DNA of 64,000 nt from Lateolabrax maculatus (GCA_031216445.1 CM062197.1:22566501-22630500), one strand, 5' to 3'. Counted from the stretch's first letter, positions 13,916 to 28,440 are shown. Notes: a model not told the origin generated them from the letters alone. Numbers and translations are program-made.

Positions 13916-16900
13916 TAATACGCATTATATTCAAAGAGAGCTAAACGTAACTGCAGTAAGTGATTTTGGTATGTACAGCAAAGCCTTCAGCTTGTACTCT
14001 GATTGTCTATGCAGTCACGTCCATGCTAACCGGGACTATTTAACTATGAAGTGGAATTAATTTGGACAAAGGCAACAGAGATACTGGATGGTTGACGGGG
14101 GTGGAAATGAAGTTTGATCTCAGCTTTAAATATTACTCATCTTGGCAGACTGCAGTCACTGTCCTCGTGGGATCCTTACATCATTCAGCAAAATTACAGA
14201 AATCTTAAGTGTTTTTTTGTCTGGCACTTTTCTAAGATAAAGTTAAAAAGTGCTTCAAAATCAAACGTCACAAGCAAGGTTTCACAACAAAAGAAGAAGT
14301 CAGTGGGGAACAGCAGAGAGACACTATTGCACTGTACTGCAAACCACAGAACAAAGATTGTTACACACAAAGAGGACATTGTAAGTCAGAAACAACAAAT
14401 ATTGAACTAAAGTCAGTTGAAGTAGGTCGTATAATGTTAATGGTGATATTGACTTTCCCTGCCTCTAAAAAGCTAGGTATCCAAGGTCACACTTTGGCAC
14501 AAAGGGAGACAGAACATGTGCTTTCAAATCATAAAACCAACTCCGAGACCAACAGGTAACCCATGGGGTTATGTGAGAATGGGTGTGATGTGATCTGTTC
14601 TGTCAGCATGAGCGGGCGTCCTGGCTGCGGTGTCCTGAACACACAGACCATGGGCGAGGCCAGACTAGAGAGGTGTAAGAGGCGAAATGCGACTGACTCT
14701 CCCCCACGTTACTGAATGAATGTTGGAGTAGGTTCTGTTTGTTGAATGAAACAGGACTGCACAACTGTCTCTACCTGAACATCGCAGAATAGGTCAGCAT
14801 CAAAGTACAATATAGGCTTTAAAGTTCTGGCTGCTCAGTCATTTTTCGAACGTTATCTTTTGTCAATTAAAAAAAAAAAATCTGGAACTGTCTGTTAATA
14901 TATGTATCTATGTATTTCATCTATTGAGACCCAGGAAACATCCCCCTTCATTCAGAGTGCATGGGCTATTAGCATTGGTGAGTAAGAAAAGCCTGTTTAA
15001 GCTCAGACAGCTCCCACTGTTACACTTTATTAGGCCATGTGATCAATGCTTTGCTGGTCAGTTTGACAGTGAAAGGAATCACAAACAAGTGTGCAGAGCC
15101 TCTTTTCATTTCCCCCCTGCAGTTCGGGAAATAAGTCTTGCTTATGTGAGTCTTGCTTATGAGTGACATTTTGCCTGTATACGCTGCAGCCATCCAGGTT
15201 ATCCAGGTTATCCATATTTTGATGGTAAACAGCAGGATTTGCACACATGCCAACATCTGTAATTCTGGTGTTACTAGTGTGAGGGGGGCTGCCCCTAGAT
15301 GAATTGCTGGCTCTCTATTGTCAAGAGGAACAATTGCGAAAAAGTAAAAAGTAAAGAAAGATGGGCCGTCCAATTAACTCTGTCAGTACACCAACATAGG
15401 TTGTCTTTTTATAATTTAATGTAGGTTTTCATACATATTTTACAAACTCTGCACTTGTCTATTTATTTGCTCATCTAATTACTGCTCAAACTTGGTTTGA
15501 TAACAGCCATTCTGTGAACCATTCCAGGCTCCTCCACACCATTTGTGAAATGGATAATGAAGGAAAGTAAAATGTCAATTTAAGTTAAATGTCAGGCAGG
15601 TGTTTTCATGGCTTGAAATGTTGTCCTGCAGGTAATGAGCAAAGTGAAGCAACCCCCCCCCCCATCCATTTCAGTGTGCTGGATAATGATCATCTTCTCT
15701 CTTTTAAAGGAACAGGCTATCACACAAGTTGCCTCCCCACAGAGTAACACTCTCTTTACGTCTCTGTTGAAGGGATCCTTAGAAGCAACCAGTGTTTGAT
15801 CCACTGCTGGAGCAGGAGTTAAGACCTCAATGCTCTTCCTTTCCAGGTAAGAGCCTCCGTTTTCTAAATCAAGCCATTGTGCGCTCAGCAGCCTGCTACC
15901 CAGAATCCCTCAGGACAATGGACAATGGGGTCCGACTCCAGTTACCAAGCATCTGTACACTCGTGCACACAAGCAGAAACGGGAGACAGAAAGTCACACA
16001 CACTCTCCCCATGAGCTCAGACCACCTCTGCCCGCTTCTCCAGCTTTCGCAGCAGGGATCCAGTTGCAGGAAGGATGGGCGTGGAGCCAACGCCCCACTG
16101 GCTGAATGAACAAACCCCGCTCGACGAGGACTGAGGACTCCGATACTTTCAGTGCAGAAGCCTTCCTGCACCTTGATATAGCCATCACCCACAAAAGGTT
16201 ACGAAATATTGATCTGTGCTCGCTGAGCAGCTGAGGTCTATATCGCTCTGACGTGACACAAGCAGCAGGCTCTTCATTCACTCCTCCATACGTCACCAAA
16301 TCCCCGGGATAGGTTGTTTCTTACTCCACCCCGCTACAACAATAGAGGCTGTTATTCAACAACAGCCTTGCACCTTTTGTATTGTAATGTGGAGAAGACA
16401 GTATGTATTTATTTATTTTGTTGGTTAACCGTTATCGGTGGGATTGATCGCCGCAGGCTGGAATTGGTGCTGGATGTAAGGGAGAGCGACGACAGGAAGG
16501 AGGAATGTACTGGAAGGCCTTATCTGGGAGCGCCAGGCCGCTGTGATGGGAAGTGGAATGTCAGGAGGGGAAAGAGGAAGTCGGCTAGGATGGAACGCGC
16601 AAACGCACACATGTACTCAGGCGTGCACAAATACACACATCCAAGTGAAGACACACACACAAGCACATAGGCTTTCATGCCTGATCGGCAGTGCTAGTGA
16701 GATAGACGGTTCCCATCTCTTTCCTGTCTCTGTGATTTCACTTTTATTTCCTCTATCTTCTAATTCTTTTTTTCTCTCCACGCTCTCTCTTCCTATTTCA
16801 CTGATTCTTTATCAGCAGGTTTTAGACAGAATACATCAAATGGGGGGACAAATAGGGAAATTGCAGCATTATGGTGCTCAAGGTTTAGTGAATACCAAAC

Positions 16901-17290
16901 CAGGCAGTTTTATTGACAAAACTGGAAAGAATAGGATTCATGAGAGAACTGTGTGCACAGGAAGATCTGAGTATGCTCTTATGTCCAAGTCCAGCATTCC
17001 TTACACCCATTAAACCATGTTTTTACATGGCTATTTCTTTTCATTTGTCCAAAGGTTAAGTTAATAGTGGAGTATAGTTGTAATGTCTAGTGGTCAGGGA
17101 CCAATGTTAGTCATCACCAGCCAGTTCCCATCCAAATATAGCACACAATTTTACAGAATAATGTGCACTTTCATCCACTACTGTTGTTGTATGTTACAAA
17201 ATCATGAACAGTGTAATGTTTAGCAGTTTAATCTATAATTATGCATGCTGTCTTTTAAATAATTCATATATGTCAACATCATATATAGGA

Positions 17291-17450
17291 TGTAAAATTG
17301 TAATCTGCAAAACAACTCTTAACTGCAGCTTCAAATACATGTAGTGGAGTAAAAAGTACAATATTTCCCTGTGACATGTAGTGGAGTAAAAGCATAAAGT
17401 AGCATAAAATAGAAGTATTCAAGTACATCAAAAATACCTAAAAATGTTAA
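17291..17450 (-). mobile_element. Inner fragment of the CAGTGGTG-type repeat
   Basis: It contains ATGTAGTGGAGTAAAAAGTA, CAATATTTCCCTGTGACATG and GTAGTGGAGTAAAAGCATAA, then AGTAGCATAAAATAG. These are the internal phrases of the same family as 10464-10625, in opposite orientation. Both ends are missing. Confidence 0.65.
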
Positions 17451-20400
17451 GTTTGCAGTTGAATGTTCTCAGCCATTCATCAATGACTTTTCACTTGAGT
17501 TCATCTACATGTTACTTATTTCTCAGAGTGACTTCTCTGTGATGAATCTTGCTTCAGTACATCACCCAGAACCAACATATAACCCTGAGATATTGTGAGA
17601 TAAAATGTGGTGACCAAATCACAGACACAAATGAAAAAGTAAGTCATTAAATAGTAAGTAAAGAAACCTTTGGTCGAGCCTTGTAGATGAAGGACTCAAC
17701 ACCAGATAACACATTTAATGGTAGTGATGAGTGTGCACTGATGAAGTAAGAAGAACTGTTTAAGTTATCCATTTAAACAGGCTCTATTATTACTGGTTCA
17801 TCCTCAATTATAGTGTAAATTACCACAACAGCCACAAGCTAATGATGCATCGTATTCTCATTTCAAATGAATGAGTTACTCTTGCAGGAAATGGGCCTTT
17901 ATAGACCCATGCAGGAACAGATAGCTCAGAGTATCAAGGTCATTTATCGAGTGCTTTGAACAAATGGGTTTTATCATAAAACGCTCCGTAGAGAAAATAA
18001 ATAACTTAAGAAAAGACAGAAATAAGACCAAGTGCAGCAGTAATCTGGATGAGGTGTAAAAGACTAACTGCATCCTTGTCATTCCTGCCTTCTAGCTTGC
18101 ATCTTGCCTTGTGTTTTTGTCTGTAAACGCCTTGTTAAAGAGTACTTTGAGACCTGGCAGCAGCTCTTTCTGTAACACATCTTTTACCAGAAATGGCCCC
18201 AAACGATTTCTTCGAACAACTTCGCTAAATCCTGTCCAGCTCTAATCTAGGCTATTTGGCTGTGAAGAACACTGTATGCTTTGAGCTTTCACGGTAGCAG
18301 AGGCATAAGGCCGGAAAAAAGACACAGACACACACACATATTCAGGAGCCTGTGTACACACACAAACAGACATAAACATGCACACATCAACACACACACC
18401 TCTAGCTGACACCCCGGCGTCTGTTGGCATTTGTGCCTGTGTGCTGGGTTGTCACTTGCTGTGTGAAATAATGCATGGGCTCCAGAGCAGGGCCACTTTT
18501 CTCCCTCTCATTCTCCTGAGTGGCCTGACAGCAGGGGCTACCTTTGTCACAACAACCAGCTCGACTCAGAGCCCTCCTCCTCAAACCAGGATCCACGCCA
18601 CTCTGGAGACGGGACCAGTTAATGGAGCCCACTGGGTCCTCTACCTCCATTTCCATGAGGCGGTGAAATAAAGTACAGAGGGAGGGAAAAAATGGAGAGG
18701 GCAAAAGGGGGAGAGGGTTAAAGTGGACCCCAAAACAGCAATCTGTGAACACGCCGCAATTTGTGCTGACGGGGCAGGGTTGACAATGACGCCTGACAGC
18801 ACCATGTGATGAAAATAACAACCACCATGCATAATGCAAGCCACTCTCCTTCCACTGAACCAAGCACTCTGGACTCTCCAGGACGTCGCTGTCCCTCCTA
18901 AAAAGCCATTCACCGCTCTGGGGGGTTTACAGCTTCTGCGTCTTCCCTCATAGACAGCGATCGTCCCAACGGCAGCGAGCATCCATTGGGAGAAGGGGTT
19001 GTAATTATGCGATGGGCAGTGGCGATAGCAATATCCTGCCCCAGCCTCAGAAGTGAGTTGTTTCGCACTTGATCTGCCCAGCGGGTCCCATGGGTGGCAG
19101 GAATTACCCTGTCATGTTGTTTAACTGTTAAACAAATCAGCAGTGAAGAGAGACAGGAGGAATGCCAGCCAGGACATAGGATCCTGTGCTTTGAAAGTAC
19201 GCGCTTTATGTTCGGCAATTACACTCATTATACACAACGAAATAGAAAAATAGTTTTAAACTTCTGTCCCTGTGGAATTGAATTGTTGATGTGGTCAAGC
19301 ACTATCCGATTGCAATCCGATCACCCAAATGCATTATAATGCAAGGTGTAAAGGGGGTCACTGAGATCAATATAATGGATCCGTCACATAACATTATGAG
19401 CACATGAACACTCTCTATCGCTTAGCACATGCACTCCTCGTTCTCCATTGCTGTTGTGTGCAGGTGTAAAGCAATCACCATGTTAGTTCACAAAATTAAC
19501 ACAAGGAAAATACTGTACTTATTATTCACCATTACCAAACTGTCTGGTGTCTTAATATACATAAGGAATTAACAGACAATAGTAAAAACTAATGCATAAT
19601 GTTTGTCAAATCACAAAGTGGTACTGAAACATAATACTTTTAAATAAGAATATTAATAATATTATATTAATTAATAAGAAATGGTATCTACATCAGTAAT
19701 CCTGCTCTTTGTATTGCTTGGTATCAATCAGAACCAAATCATCCTAAGTCAGGGGCGTGTACATAAATGTACACAAATATGATTTGGAGTGACAAGCTCA
19801 CCTGCCTATCAAATAAAACTGTTCTTGACGTTTAGCCTAGTTGGTTGTAGTAGCTACAGTGTAACAGGGTCCTGGGTGTATGGTTTGATGTCAGGCTTAA
19901 TATGAGGCTATGTGTTGTTATGGTCTTTTTAGTTCAAAATTCCCTTGCTGAGCTGAGGCAGAGGGATCCATCAGTTGTATTGCCAGGGAAACCTCCATGT
20001 GACCATCAGGATGAAGATGCCTACGCAATTTGGAAAACTCAAGACTCCTGAGCCTCACATTAGCTTTGGCTAAACTCAAGAATGCATTTTTCACCCAGTT
20101 TGTGTTACTGTTAGTTTGTCAGGGTCTTTGCTTTGTGAGATACGTTGCTACAGTATCAGGCCAGAGATTTCTGTTCAGCATCATTAAATCTGACCATTTT
20201 AACTGAACATGCAATAAGGGGGAAACCAGCCAAAATGGAGCCTAACAAAGAGCTGCTCTGATTGTTCTTGTAGCCTTCCCAAATTTTTTCACTTTGTTAC
20301 TTCCCGGCTCGCCCCAGAAGATGAAACACGGGTTAAAGAGCAGCAAACAAACACAGGCATTTGCCAAGCAGTGAATAAGTCGTGCTGGCATGGTCTTGGG

Positions 20401-20864
20401 AAAACAACTGCCCACAAGCCCCGTGGTGAAGTGTGTGTGGCGCGGCGTGTGCAAACATGGGACGATGTCTGCAGCCTGTTAGCCAGTCCCGCCGAGTGCA
20501 GAGACGGGAGACGAACACGCCGGGTGAAGGACTGGGATTCAGATGGACACGAGGCGGCCACCACTCCATGGGCTGCGAGAGACTCAGCTAAAGCAGAGGG
20601 GGAGAGAAAACAGTCCAAGGTGCTACTGAAGGCTGGAAATGAGCTCTTATGTAAGCAACTTCATCCTGTCCTCTATAATCCCCCCCTGCTGCACGCATAC
20701 ACACACTTTCACACATCTTTGAGGCATTAATAAGTCATAACTCAGATGCTCTCCTCCACACCCCATCTATCCTCATTTACAGAGGTGCAGAGTCGGTTAG
20801 GCTGAAATGATTGGCAGGCAATTTTTCCTCTTCCACCACCGAAAAACCTGCTACAGCGTAACAG

Positions 20865-20866
<2 letters not shown>

Positions 20867-20900
<34 letters not shown>
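20867..20900. repeat. (GT)n microsatellite
   Basis: 34 bases of perfect GT repeat. Confidence 0.95.
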
Positions 20901-20902
<2 letters not shown>

Positions 20903-21481
20903 CACAGAAAGTGTGTGTTTACTGTGGGTGTTAACTTGTGCGCATGCGTGTGTGGCGTGTCAGTGCCGATTACACTGTGTATGGAGGACACACTGGACTG
21001 TTTCTGCCTTCATGGGTGCCTGACCTACCTGCTCTGATCGGGTTTCATCTGGGCTGGACTGCTCACAGGACTGGAACAACTCACTTCATTTTAGGTCTTT
21101 ACTGGAGGGTTATTCCTGCTGTCCCAGTGCATTTACAGCTCAGTAGTTACAAAGAGCATTTTCTTTTAGGAGTGAATGTCTTGCAGAAATTCTTGCTTGC
21201 ATTGTAAAACCAGATAAAAGTGAGTAAAAAAGCCTTCAGAGTTGGTGAACATGGTGAAAATGAACTCACCAACAATTTTGGTATTGGTATTAACAATATT
21301 TACAATGGGTTTACAATGGGTTTATCTGTAAATTTGTATTTTCATGATCTTTAAATGTGTAATCCACGCATTTTAGGTTTATAAATTAGTGTATTAGAAT
21401 CCTGGTATTCTGGATGTATGTGTGTAAAACCTCTATTACATCATTGCACTGTAACCTACTTTTTAATAATGTATGCATTAT

Positions 21482-21745
21482 AATGCTTCAACTAACAATT
21501 ATTCTCATTATCAATTAGTCTGAAACTAGTAACTATTTTCTAGATTAATCATTCTATAAAATGTCAGAAAACTGTGAAAGATGACAATCATGTCATCCTA
21601 GAACACAAAGTAATGTCATTAAATGGCTTATTTTATATGACCAACAATACAGCTTTACATTTTTGCTTGGAAATTGACTTAAACAATCAATCAATCAATT
21701 ATCAAAATAGTTGCTTAATTTCCTTGTTCTCTTGCTGCAGCTCTA
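21482..21745 (+). mobile_element. hAT-like MITE copy (GGGCTGCAACTAAC family)
   Basis: The left end (GCTTCAACTAACAATTATTC, then TCATTATCAATTAGTCTG) and right end (TTATCAAAATAGTTGCTTAA, ending TGCTGCAGCTCTA) match the two ends of a common teleost MITE that opens TAGGGCTGCAACTAACGATT. Its centre is diverged. A related, truncated copy is at 33765-33900. Confidence 0.75.
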
Positions 21746-22020
21746 ATCCAGAGTTGATGTGGAAACTGGAGCCTAATTATGTAAAAAACGGGAAGATTTC
21801 ATTTGGAAATCTCTTTTTTGTGGGTTTCTGAAAAGGAAAAATACTGTAACACAAAACTTTTCTTTATAGCCATACAGAGTGCACTGTAATGTTAATGATC
21901 ACGACACTGTTTTGGCAAAGGAGAACTGGATCCATTTATGCAGGTGTCACTATATCTTCTGGCACTGTATGTTTTAACAGACATCATGAACTATGTCACC
22001 TCATTACTATGACGTATGAC

Positions 22021-22056
22021 ACACACACACTCACACACACACACACACACACACAC
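22021..22056. repeat. (AC)n microsatellite
   Basis: 36 bases of AC repeat with one interruption (TC at 22031-22032). Confidence 0.95.
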
Positions 22057-22984
22057 CGCTGTCTGGTCGTACTTTGGCTTTGTCCGCCTCTCAGATTAAA
22101 GCTACCGGGCTAATTTGCTGCTATGTCACAATTCCTACATAATCCGGCTCTAATCCTCGCCGACTCGATTAAACAGCCAAATCTCCAGCTCAGTATCTGG
22201 CTCTATCTGCTGCACTCTTCATTTGTACTTGCTCTCCCCCACATTCTCCCATCCCAACCTTCCTCTCTCTTTCCATGCCCTCCCCTCCACCTCTTGACTC
22301 TCAACAAAATCTTCTTTATCTTCTTTGCATCGCCTGCCTCCTTCTCTTTCAGTCTTTCTTTTTTCCTTTTTTTTAACTCTCACTCTGTCTGTTTCGGTGT
22401 CCCCATGATGCTTCTGTCTTAGACAAAACGTGAACTGTGTTTCTGCCAAAACATTTCGACCATGAGGTCACCTTCAGAGGTGCTTGAGATACAAACTAGG
22501 TCTAAAACTATCAATGAACCGCAACTTTTAATTTTTAATGTTTAAAGTCTGAAGTTCTAAAGTGGTCCAAAAGTGGTTCTTTATAAAGTCCTAATTTTTT
22601 GGAAGTTGTGGAGCACATAGGGATAAAAAAATCTTCTTTAAGAAAAATCCAACTGCATAGGTTTTGGAGCTTAGAATTTCCATGAGTTTAGTGAGTCATA
22701 AATAAATACATAAAAAAACCACACAGTCAAGAAAGGGACTATGAAGAGCTTCCCCACCACAGTTTGGACACGGAGTAATCATTTAATGGCAAAACGACCC
22801 TTGTTTACGTTCAAAGTAACAAAGCCGGAGGGATTATGACTCTGATTTGTCAGTAGCAAAGGCAGGTGATGTTATTATACAGTGATAGGGTCCACGTAGA
22901 GACGAGGTTGAGGTGGACGGACGGGTCAACAACACATTATGGGAGACTAACCCTGCTACCTCCTGTTTTCAACGAGTCAGCATG

Positions 22985-23180
22985 ATTTCATTTTTAACCA
23001 TGACCACGATTGCTCCGTAACCTTATCGGTTAAGGGTTATTGTTGTAACGATGACGACAAAAGTCCCCTGAAAAATAAATAAGGCACAAACAAATGATTC
23101 CGTCTGCTGACAGTGGCGTCCAATCCGAAAAAACGCTTCTATGTGTTGTTCTAAAATTTGGGTACAAATGACACATTTTT
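22985..23180 (+). repeat. Member of a two-copy diverged repeat pair
   Basis: It contains AACGATGACGACAAAAGTCC and CGCTTCTATGTGTTGTTCTA. Related phrases occur in the same order and strand at 27415-27835. It is probably an old dispersed repeat copy. No termini could be defined. Confidence 0.45.
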
Positions 23181-24254
23181 TAAATTAATTTAGCAAAAAA
23201 CTCAATAAATCGTACCAAAGAATGGAGCGACCCTGGTCAAGAGACTAAACACCAAAAACATCTGGGAAGGGGTCAAAGGTCATCAAACGATCACCTATGA
23301 CCGTCTCCCCCTTGTATGACCTCCTATTATCACATGATCAAAATTCCATACTTGGGTCACATGATAACAACTAAACCATTTCCATGACAACTGAGTCAAC
23401 TCCACCTGCTGAGGAAGACCGTGAGATGTAGTTAAAGCTCTGGAAAAAAGATTATTCCTTCAAACAAGAATTCAAGACCTGCAGTCACATTTTTGTAGCA
23501 GCCCTTGCCCTCGACTTAGGTTCGTGGAGAATCTTGTTTTCCCTTGTGCAACTTGAAGCAATTTATGCATGAGCAATTGCAGCTGAAGGCTACAGGTGAA
23601 ATGCTTTAAAGTGCAGCACTGAGGATTAAATTGACCCACACCATCCAATAAGCTCAGCCGCCTCCACCTGTGAGTCCATGTGGTGGATCAAGAGACCCAA
23701 ACTTGAACTACTCACTGCGTTTAACCTATTCTCTTGTCCTCCAATCACATCTACATTTATATTCTCTTCTCCCAGGGTTTATGATTTATTGAAAAGCATT
23801 GGGTGGTGTCCACCACCTCAGTGTGCATAACCTTGGGCTGACATCACCCCACTGATTTTAAACTGGAAGTTAAACTGGGCTGGGATGAATCAACCTCAGC
23901 ACACTCGATGTCTCTCCACTCTCAGTTAGTCAGTTGACAATCAAGGTGGAACACAAGAACAATTCCATGCACATGGATTTCTCACTCTTTTGAAAGTTCA
24001 GTCCTTCTAAAAGCGACGAGAGGACAATGGATGCAGATTCTCTGGACAGGCTCTACAGTTACGTCTTTTAAACGTCCCATGATTTGAATTCAGTGAATCC
24101 TGTTATCATTTTGTTTGGGAGTAAAAACTTCAGTACTTGCAAGAATCCTCAGTGAATCTTGCAAACTGATTTCATTCAAACTGCAATGTCCTTATTGTTT
24201 CTCCTATCTTCGATTACACTTGATTAGACTAAAGCAAACAAGCAGCTACCTCTG

Positions 24255-24400
24255 GGTCTGAAAAGTGGAAGTGCCTTAAACCTACATTCTCTCTAATAGC
24301 CAGCAGGGGCCGACTACAGTGGCTTCAAAAACGCCCGTCCACAAACTGATGGGTGACGTCACAGAGCCTACATCCACTTCTTTTATATAGCCTATGAGAG
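24255..24400 (+). mobile_element. Dispersed percomorph repeat fragment
   Basis: It contains GGAAGTGCCTTAAACCTACA, TTCTCTCTAATAGCCAGCAG, ACTGATGGGTGACGTCACAG and ATCCACTTCTTTTATATAGC. I recognise these as phrases of a very abundant percomorph repeat. It is short and non-coding. Confidence 0.65.
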
Positions 24401-27400
24401 TAAAATAGAATACCTTTTGTGGGCTGGTTCACAAGGCTTATTTTTCCGGTATCGCCTAAATGCCTAACCTGTTGTCTAATTTGCAGAATTCTCAAAAAGT
24501 CACTTTCAGCTGCTGAAGGTGAGGTTAACAGTTAACTGGAAAACAGCTGAAGGCCTCTGTAAAAAGGTTCCTCTAAATACTCTGTACGGGTTCACTTTAG
24601 AAGCCACGTTAAAATGAATCACACACATGTGTCTGGACATGCAGACAACAACTATTTAATAACCCATTCATCAGACACTGAAGGGAAGATAAAGGAGTCA
24701 TCCATTAGTGATAACAATCGAAGATTAAAATTCTGTGTGTGTGTGTTTGTGAGCCTACAAGTTTGTATCTGTACACCGGGGGGTAAATACAATTTACTAA
24801 AAGGTACACTTACATTTGTGCAGGAACATATTTTATTAACTTACTTACTTAGTAGTGTTTTACTCAACATTTTACTGTTGATGTGTCATGTTTCAGATGC
24901 TGTCGATGTTCTCTGAATAAACAGCTGTCAGTACTCAGTGCTTGTTTTGATCTCCTGTCTTCCACAGGTTGATAGTGGGTTAGCAGCCTTTTGTGACACA
25001 AAAGGACATGAGATCACAGTTTCAATAAAATAAGAAAACCCTGGATTTACAGGATAAAAGCCACCAGGCAGTAGGTTTTTCTAAATTAAACAGGTGGAAA
25101 ATGACGTCACACTCTCAGCCCCACATCTTCCCTAATGAACCACAGCACGGACTTCTATCAAGCTTTTTCAGTCCCCTAATGTTACCTTGCTGACTCACAT
25201 GTAGATATATCATACATAAGACCTTGTTTAAAGCTGACACTCCACTGACATTCAGCGTAAGAGATGTGGCCATGCATTTCTAATTGTGCCTTAGTTACTT
25301 CACATTTTGAGCAGTTTCTTCCTCTTGATTTGTACACGGCCTTGACAAGTGGATGTATTAGCAATGATTTACAGGGGGAGAAAGTGGGAAAACAGTTTCT
25401 GGTGACCAGCCACGCATGGCTCTGTCACGTGGCCTGCAACGACCAAGAAAAACTGCTGCAGCCGGCGAATTGTGAATAGCTGAAGAAAGCGAGTAAAAGA
25501 GGGAGGGAGAGGGAGAGTAAGAGGAAAGAGTATAAATTGTGGTCGGTACTTGACAGCTCGGGTCTATTTTTAACATGGGGAGGAGGTAAAAGACAGATGA
25601 GCGTCAAGTTTCGGCGGTTAAGGGGAGTTCTGATCGTTTCTCCTGCGCCTCGCTGTGTGATGTCTTGCTCACTGACAGGTGGTGTCAGGAGGGGAGATGA
25701 GACAGAAACTAGTATTCCTCTGTGGGTTCTGAGTGCGTGCCGATGCTGCTATTAAACAGAATCTGTAAAGTTATTTTCCTGATCATCGTGATAGCAGAGG
25801 AAGCACGTGGGGGGAGGGGTGTGTGTGGGGATACTCGGGAGAGTGATTACAGATCAGTCAAGACTTGCCTTTTATCATCCCAGAGGATGTGTGTTAGAAT
25901 GAGTGACTGAGTGACTGAGTATGTGTGTGAGCACACGGATGGAGGGGGTGGGATATATGGATCTGCCACCATGATTAAAGTGTTCCCTCTGAGGGGAATT
26001 GGCGGAAGTGTAGTGGAAAGTGTATGGGGGTGTACGACAAGTGTAAGGGAGACTGAAGTGACTGTGGTAGTGTCTCCAAGGGGGACAAAAAACATGTTGC
26101 ATCCAAATGAGGATTTTCATCTCACATGACAGTATGATAAAGACATTTAATAAGGCCTTTGTGTCCATGTATGTATGAACAGCATATATGTGCAGGAGAG
26201 AGTGGCCTACACCATCTGACAGGATCCCTCCTAGCTCTACCACGACCATCGATGTTTCATACTTTTCCCCTTTAATATCCTTTTCTTTCTCTGAGTCAAA
26301 GCTCTACATAACTGCATATAGGAATCCCAGCTTCTTGAAAATACAGAAATAGAGCACAAAGAGGTCAGTTGCGTACCTAATGAAGATTGCCAATTGCCTT
26401 CGGGACCTCATGCATACATCCACATAAACAATCCGCCGAGTGAAAGTATCTGCACAAAAAGTGAGCACTGTGCCTAATTACTCTTAATGTCTAGGGTTAA
26501 TGGGCTCTCACGGATGGTTGGCCTCGGGAAATCAGTGAACATAATGACCAGTCACTAATGAACGCTCAAAACATCAATGACGATACTCAACTGAAGAGCT
26601 TTCTGTCTGTTGGCCCAGGTTTACAGGGTGGCTCAGAGAGACTCAGCGCACGATATTAGGGAAAGCTGTTGCTTTGTGGTTCAAGTGGCGAGCATTTCCA
26701 CATCCCCAGTACTGAAACAGAGTCAGCAAATAAGCTAAACTGCCTCAAAAGCAGACTTAATCCTGATAGATCCTGTTTAGCATTCAGTTGAGAGACTTCC
26801 ACCTCTTCAAACACATGTGCAGGGGAGATTATGGAGGCTTTCTGTGCCTCTACTGTACTGTACGTCAGAGCCCATGTACAGTTGGTGCTGCTGCACATAG
26901 ATACATGAGATGAGAGATGAATGAAGGTGGAGTGATGTGGCAGTAGGGGACACAGCAAAGACAACCATGAATTCAACATAGCATTCTGTCAAAGTTAGTA
27001 TTTTCCTCTGTACTTTCGTAGTTACATGACAGTTTATAAGCCATTGTTCTTGCCTGCAGAATCAGAAAAACAAAGCTTACGTCAGACATTCCCTGAGAGC
27101 AAACTAATCTAGCCTTTCCATGGGCCACAGATCCTTGGTGACTTTCACAATTAACAATGGTTGCATGTGAGGACAGCTGGACCTGAGCAGCGTATATAGC
27201 GATGCCTTGTGGAGGCATTTACTGCAAGCGAGGAGAGGGGTCCCTGTGAGGACAGACATACTGCCCAATTGAAACAGGCACCTTTGAAAAGGAGATGGTC
27301 CTTCAAAGAGGTACAACAGTATTAGCTGTTTCTTTTACGTTCAAGTCCTCTAGTGGCCAAAGTAGTTATGACGAGACCAAAGGAGGGGTCGGGTGTATTT

Positions 27401-27414
27401 TAAAGTGCGGAGAT

Positions 27415-27835
27415 TGTTCCCTGACCGTTACCATGGTGACAAAAGGTCCCCTAACTTTAACAAAGTAGTCATTCATAACCCTTAACCTAAACAGGTTGTT
27501 TTTGTGCCTAAACCTAATAGCGCGTCTATACAGTTGCTAGTCTATACATGACCCAAAGTGCTGACCCACACTCAATACTGTGCCTGGACGCACCCTGTGC
27601 ACTACATACTGCTTTCACTACGCAGCCTGCACAGACATCATGTGACCAAACCTCAACCGCAACACTGTCACATAATAAACACATTTATTTGAACATATTA
27701 CACATACTTTTATCATAACAGTGACAATTTTGGAAGGCACAGCGAAACGATGTCACCCTGCTGTTCAGATCAGATCAGAAAACACTTCCATGTGTTGTAC
27801 TAGAGGACATGGACGGACAATGCATTTTGTCATTT
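27415..27835 (+). repeat. Second member of the diverged repeat pair
   Basis: It contains GTTACCATGGTGACAAAAGG, CATAACCCTTAACCTAAACA and CACTTCCATGTGTTGTACTA. It matches 22985-23180 at its two ends. The middle is longer here. Confidence 0.45.
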
Positions 27836-28440
27836 AATTTGGAGGTCTTTGGAGGAAAAGGCTGCACAAGTGACTGTCCGTTTGTGTGACAGAGTTTGTT
27901 AAAAGCACTTTTGGCACTTAATCTGATGAAAACATGTTTTCTCTGGGGGCTGTTGTCACTCAGACTGGAAATGAAGAAAGAGAAATCCAATTATGACAGT
28001 GTTGGCGGAGATCCCCCTGCATATTGAAAAAAGGAGCATATTAGCAGCGTATTATAACATACCCACTCTCATGACTGTTTGTGGGAGAGGGTGCATTAGC
28101 CAAAAGAGAGCACAGGGGAGGGCGACAATGTGGAAGATATTTTCAATAAATAGCAATTATACTGTATTTGGTGGAGCGTGGTGAGGACCGGGGGAGGGAG
28201 GGTTGACGGGACTGCACCTATGAGCCATTATGGGAGATAATGACATCAACTGAGCTCCCTCCGGAGTGTAGTTGTGTGTGACAGAAAAATAGATAAGAGC
28301 TTATAATTACATACACCACCCAGGGAGGAAAGGAGCAGTGAAGAGAGATGGAGGGAGAGATGGGGGCAGAAATGATTTGATAGAATGAAGAATAAACACA
28401 TAAAAGTCTGGGGCTGAGGAGTGAAGATGAAGGAGCAAAT

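Larger units (their letters stand above)
13916..21481. other. Non-coding stretch
   Basis: It contains the repeat fragment at 17291-17450 and a GC/CpG-richer patch around 20430-20600. Open frames of up to about 156 codons (for example 16543-17013) have low-complexity or repeat-like translations and no recognisable domain. Confidence 0.55.

Noticed and set aside
16543..17013. 156-codon plus-strand open frame
   Set aside because: The translation is Thr/His/Ser-rich across CA-rich DNA, with no domain, no splice context and no promoter signs. It is a chance frame.
18402..18863. 153-codon minus-strand frame with many Cys
   Set aside because: No recognised domain, and it overlaps other frames on both strands. 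It has no conserved-looking segment.
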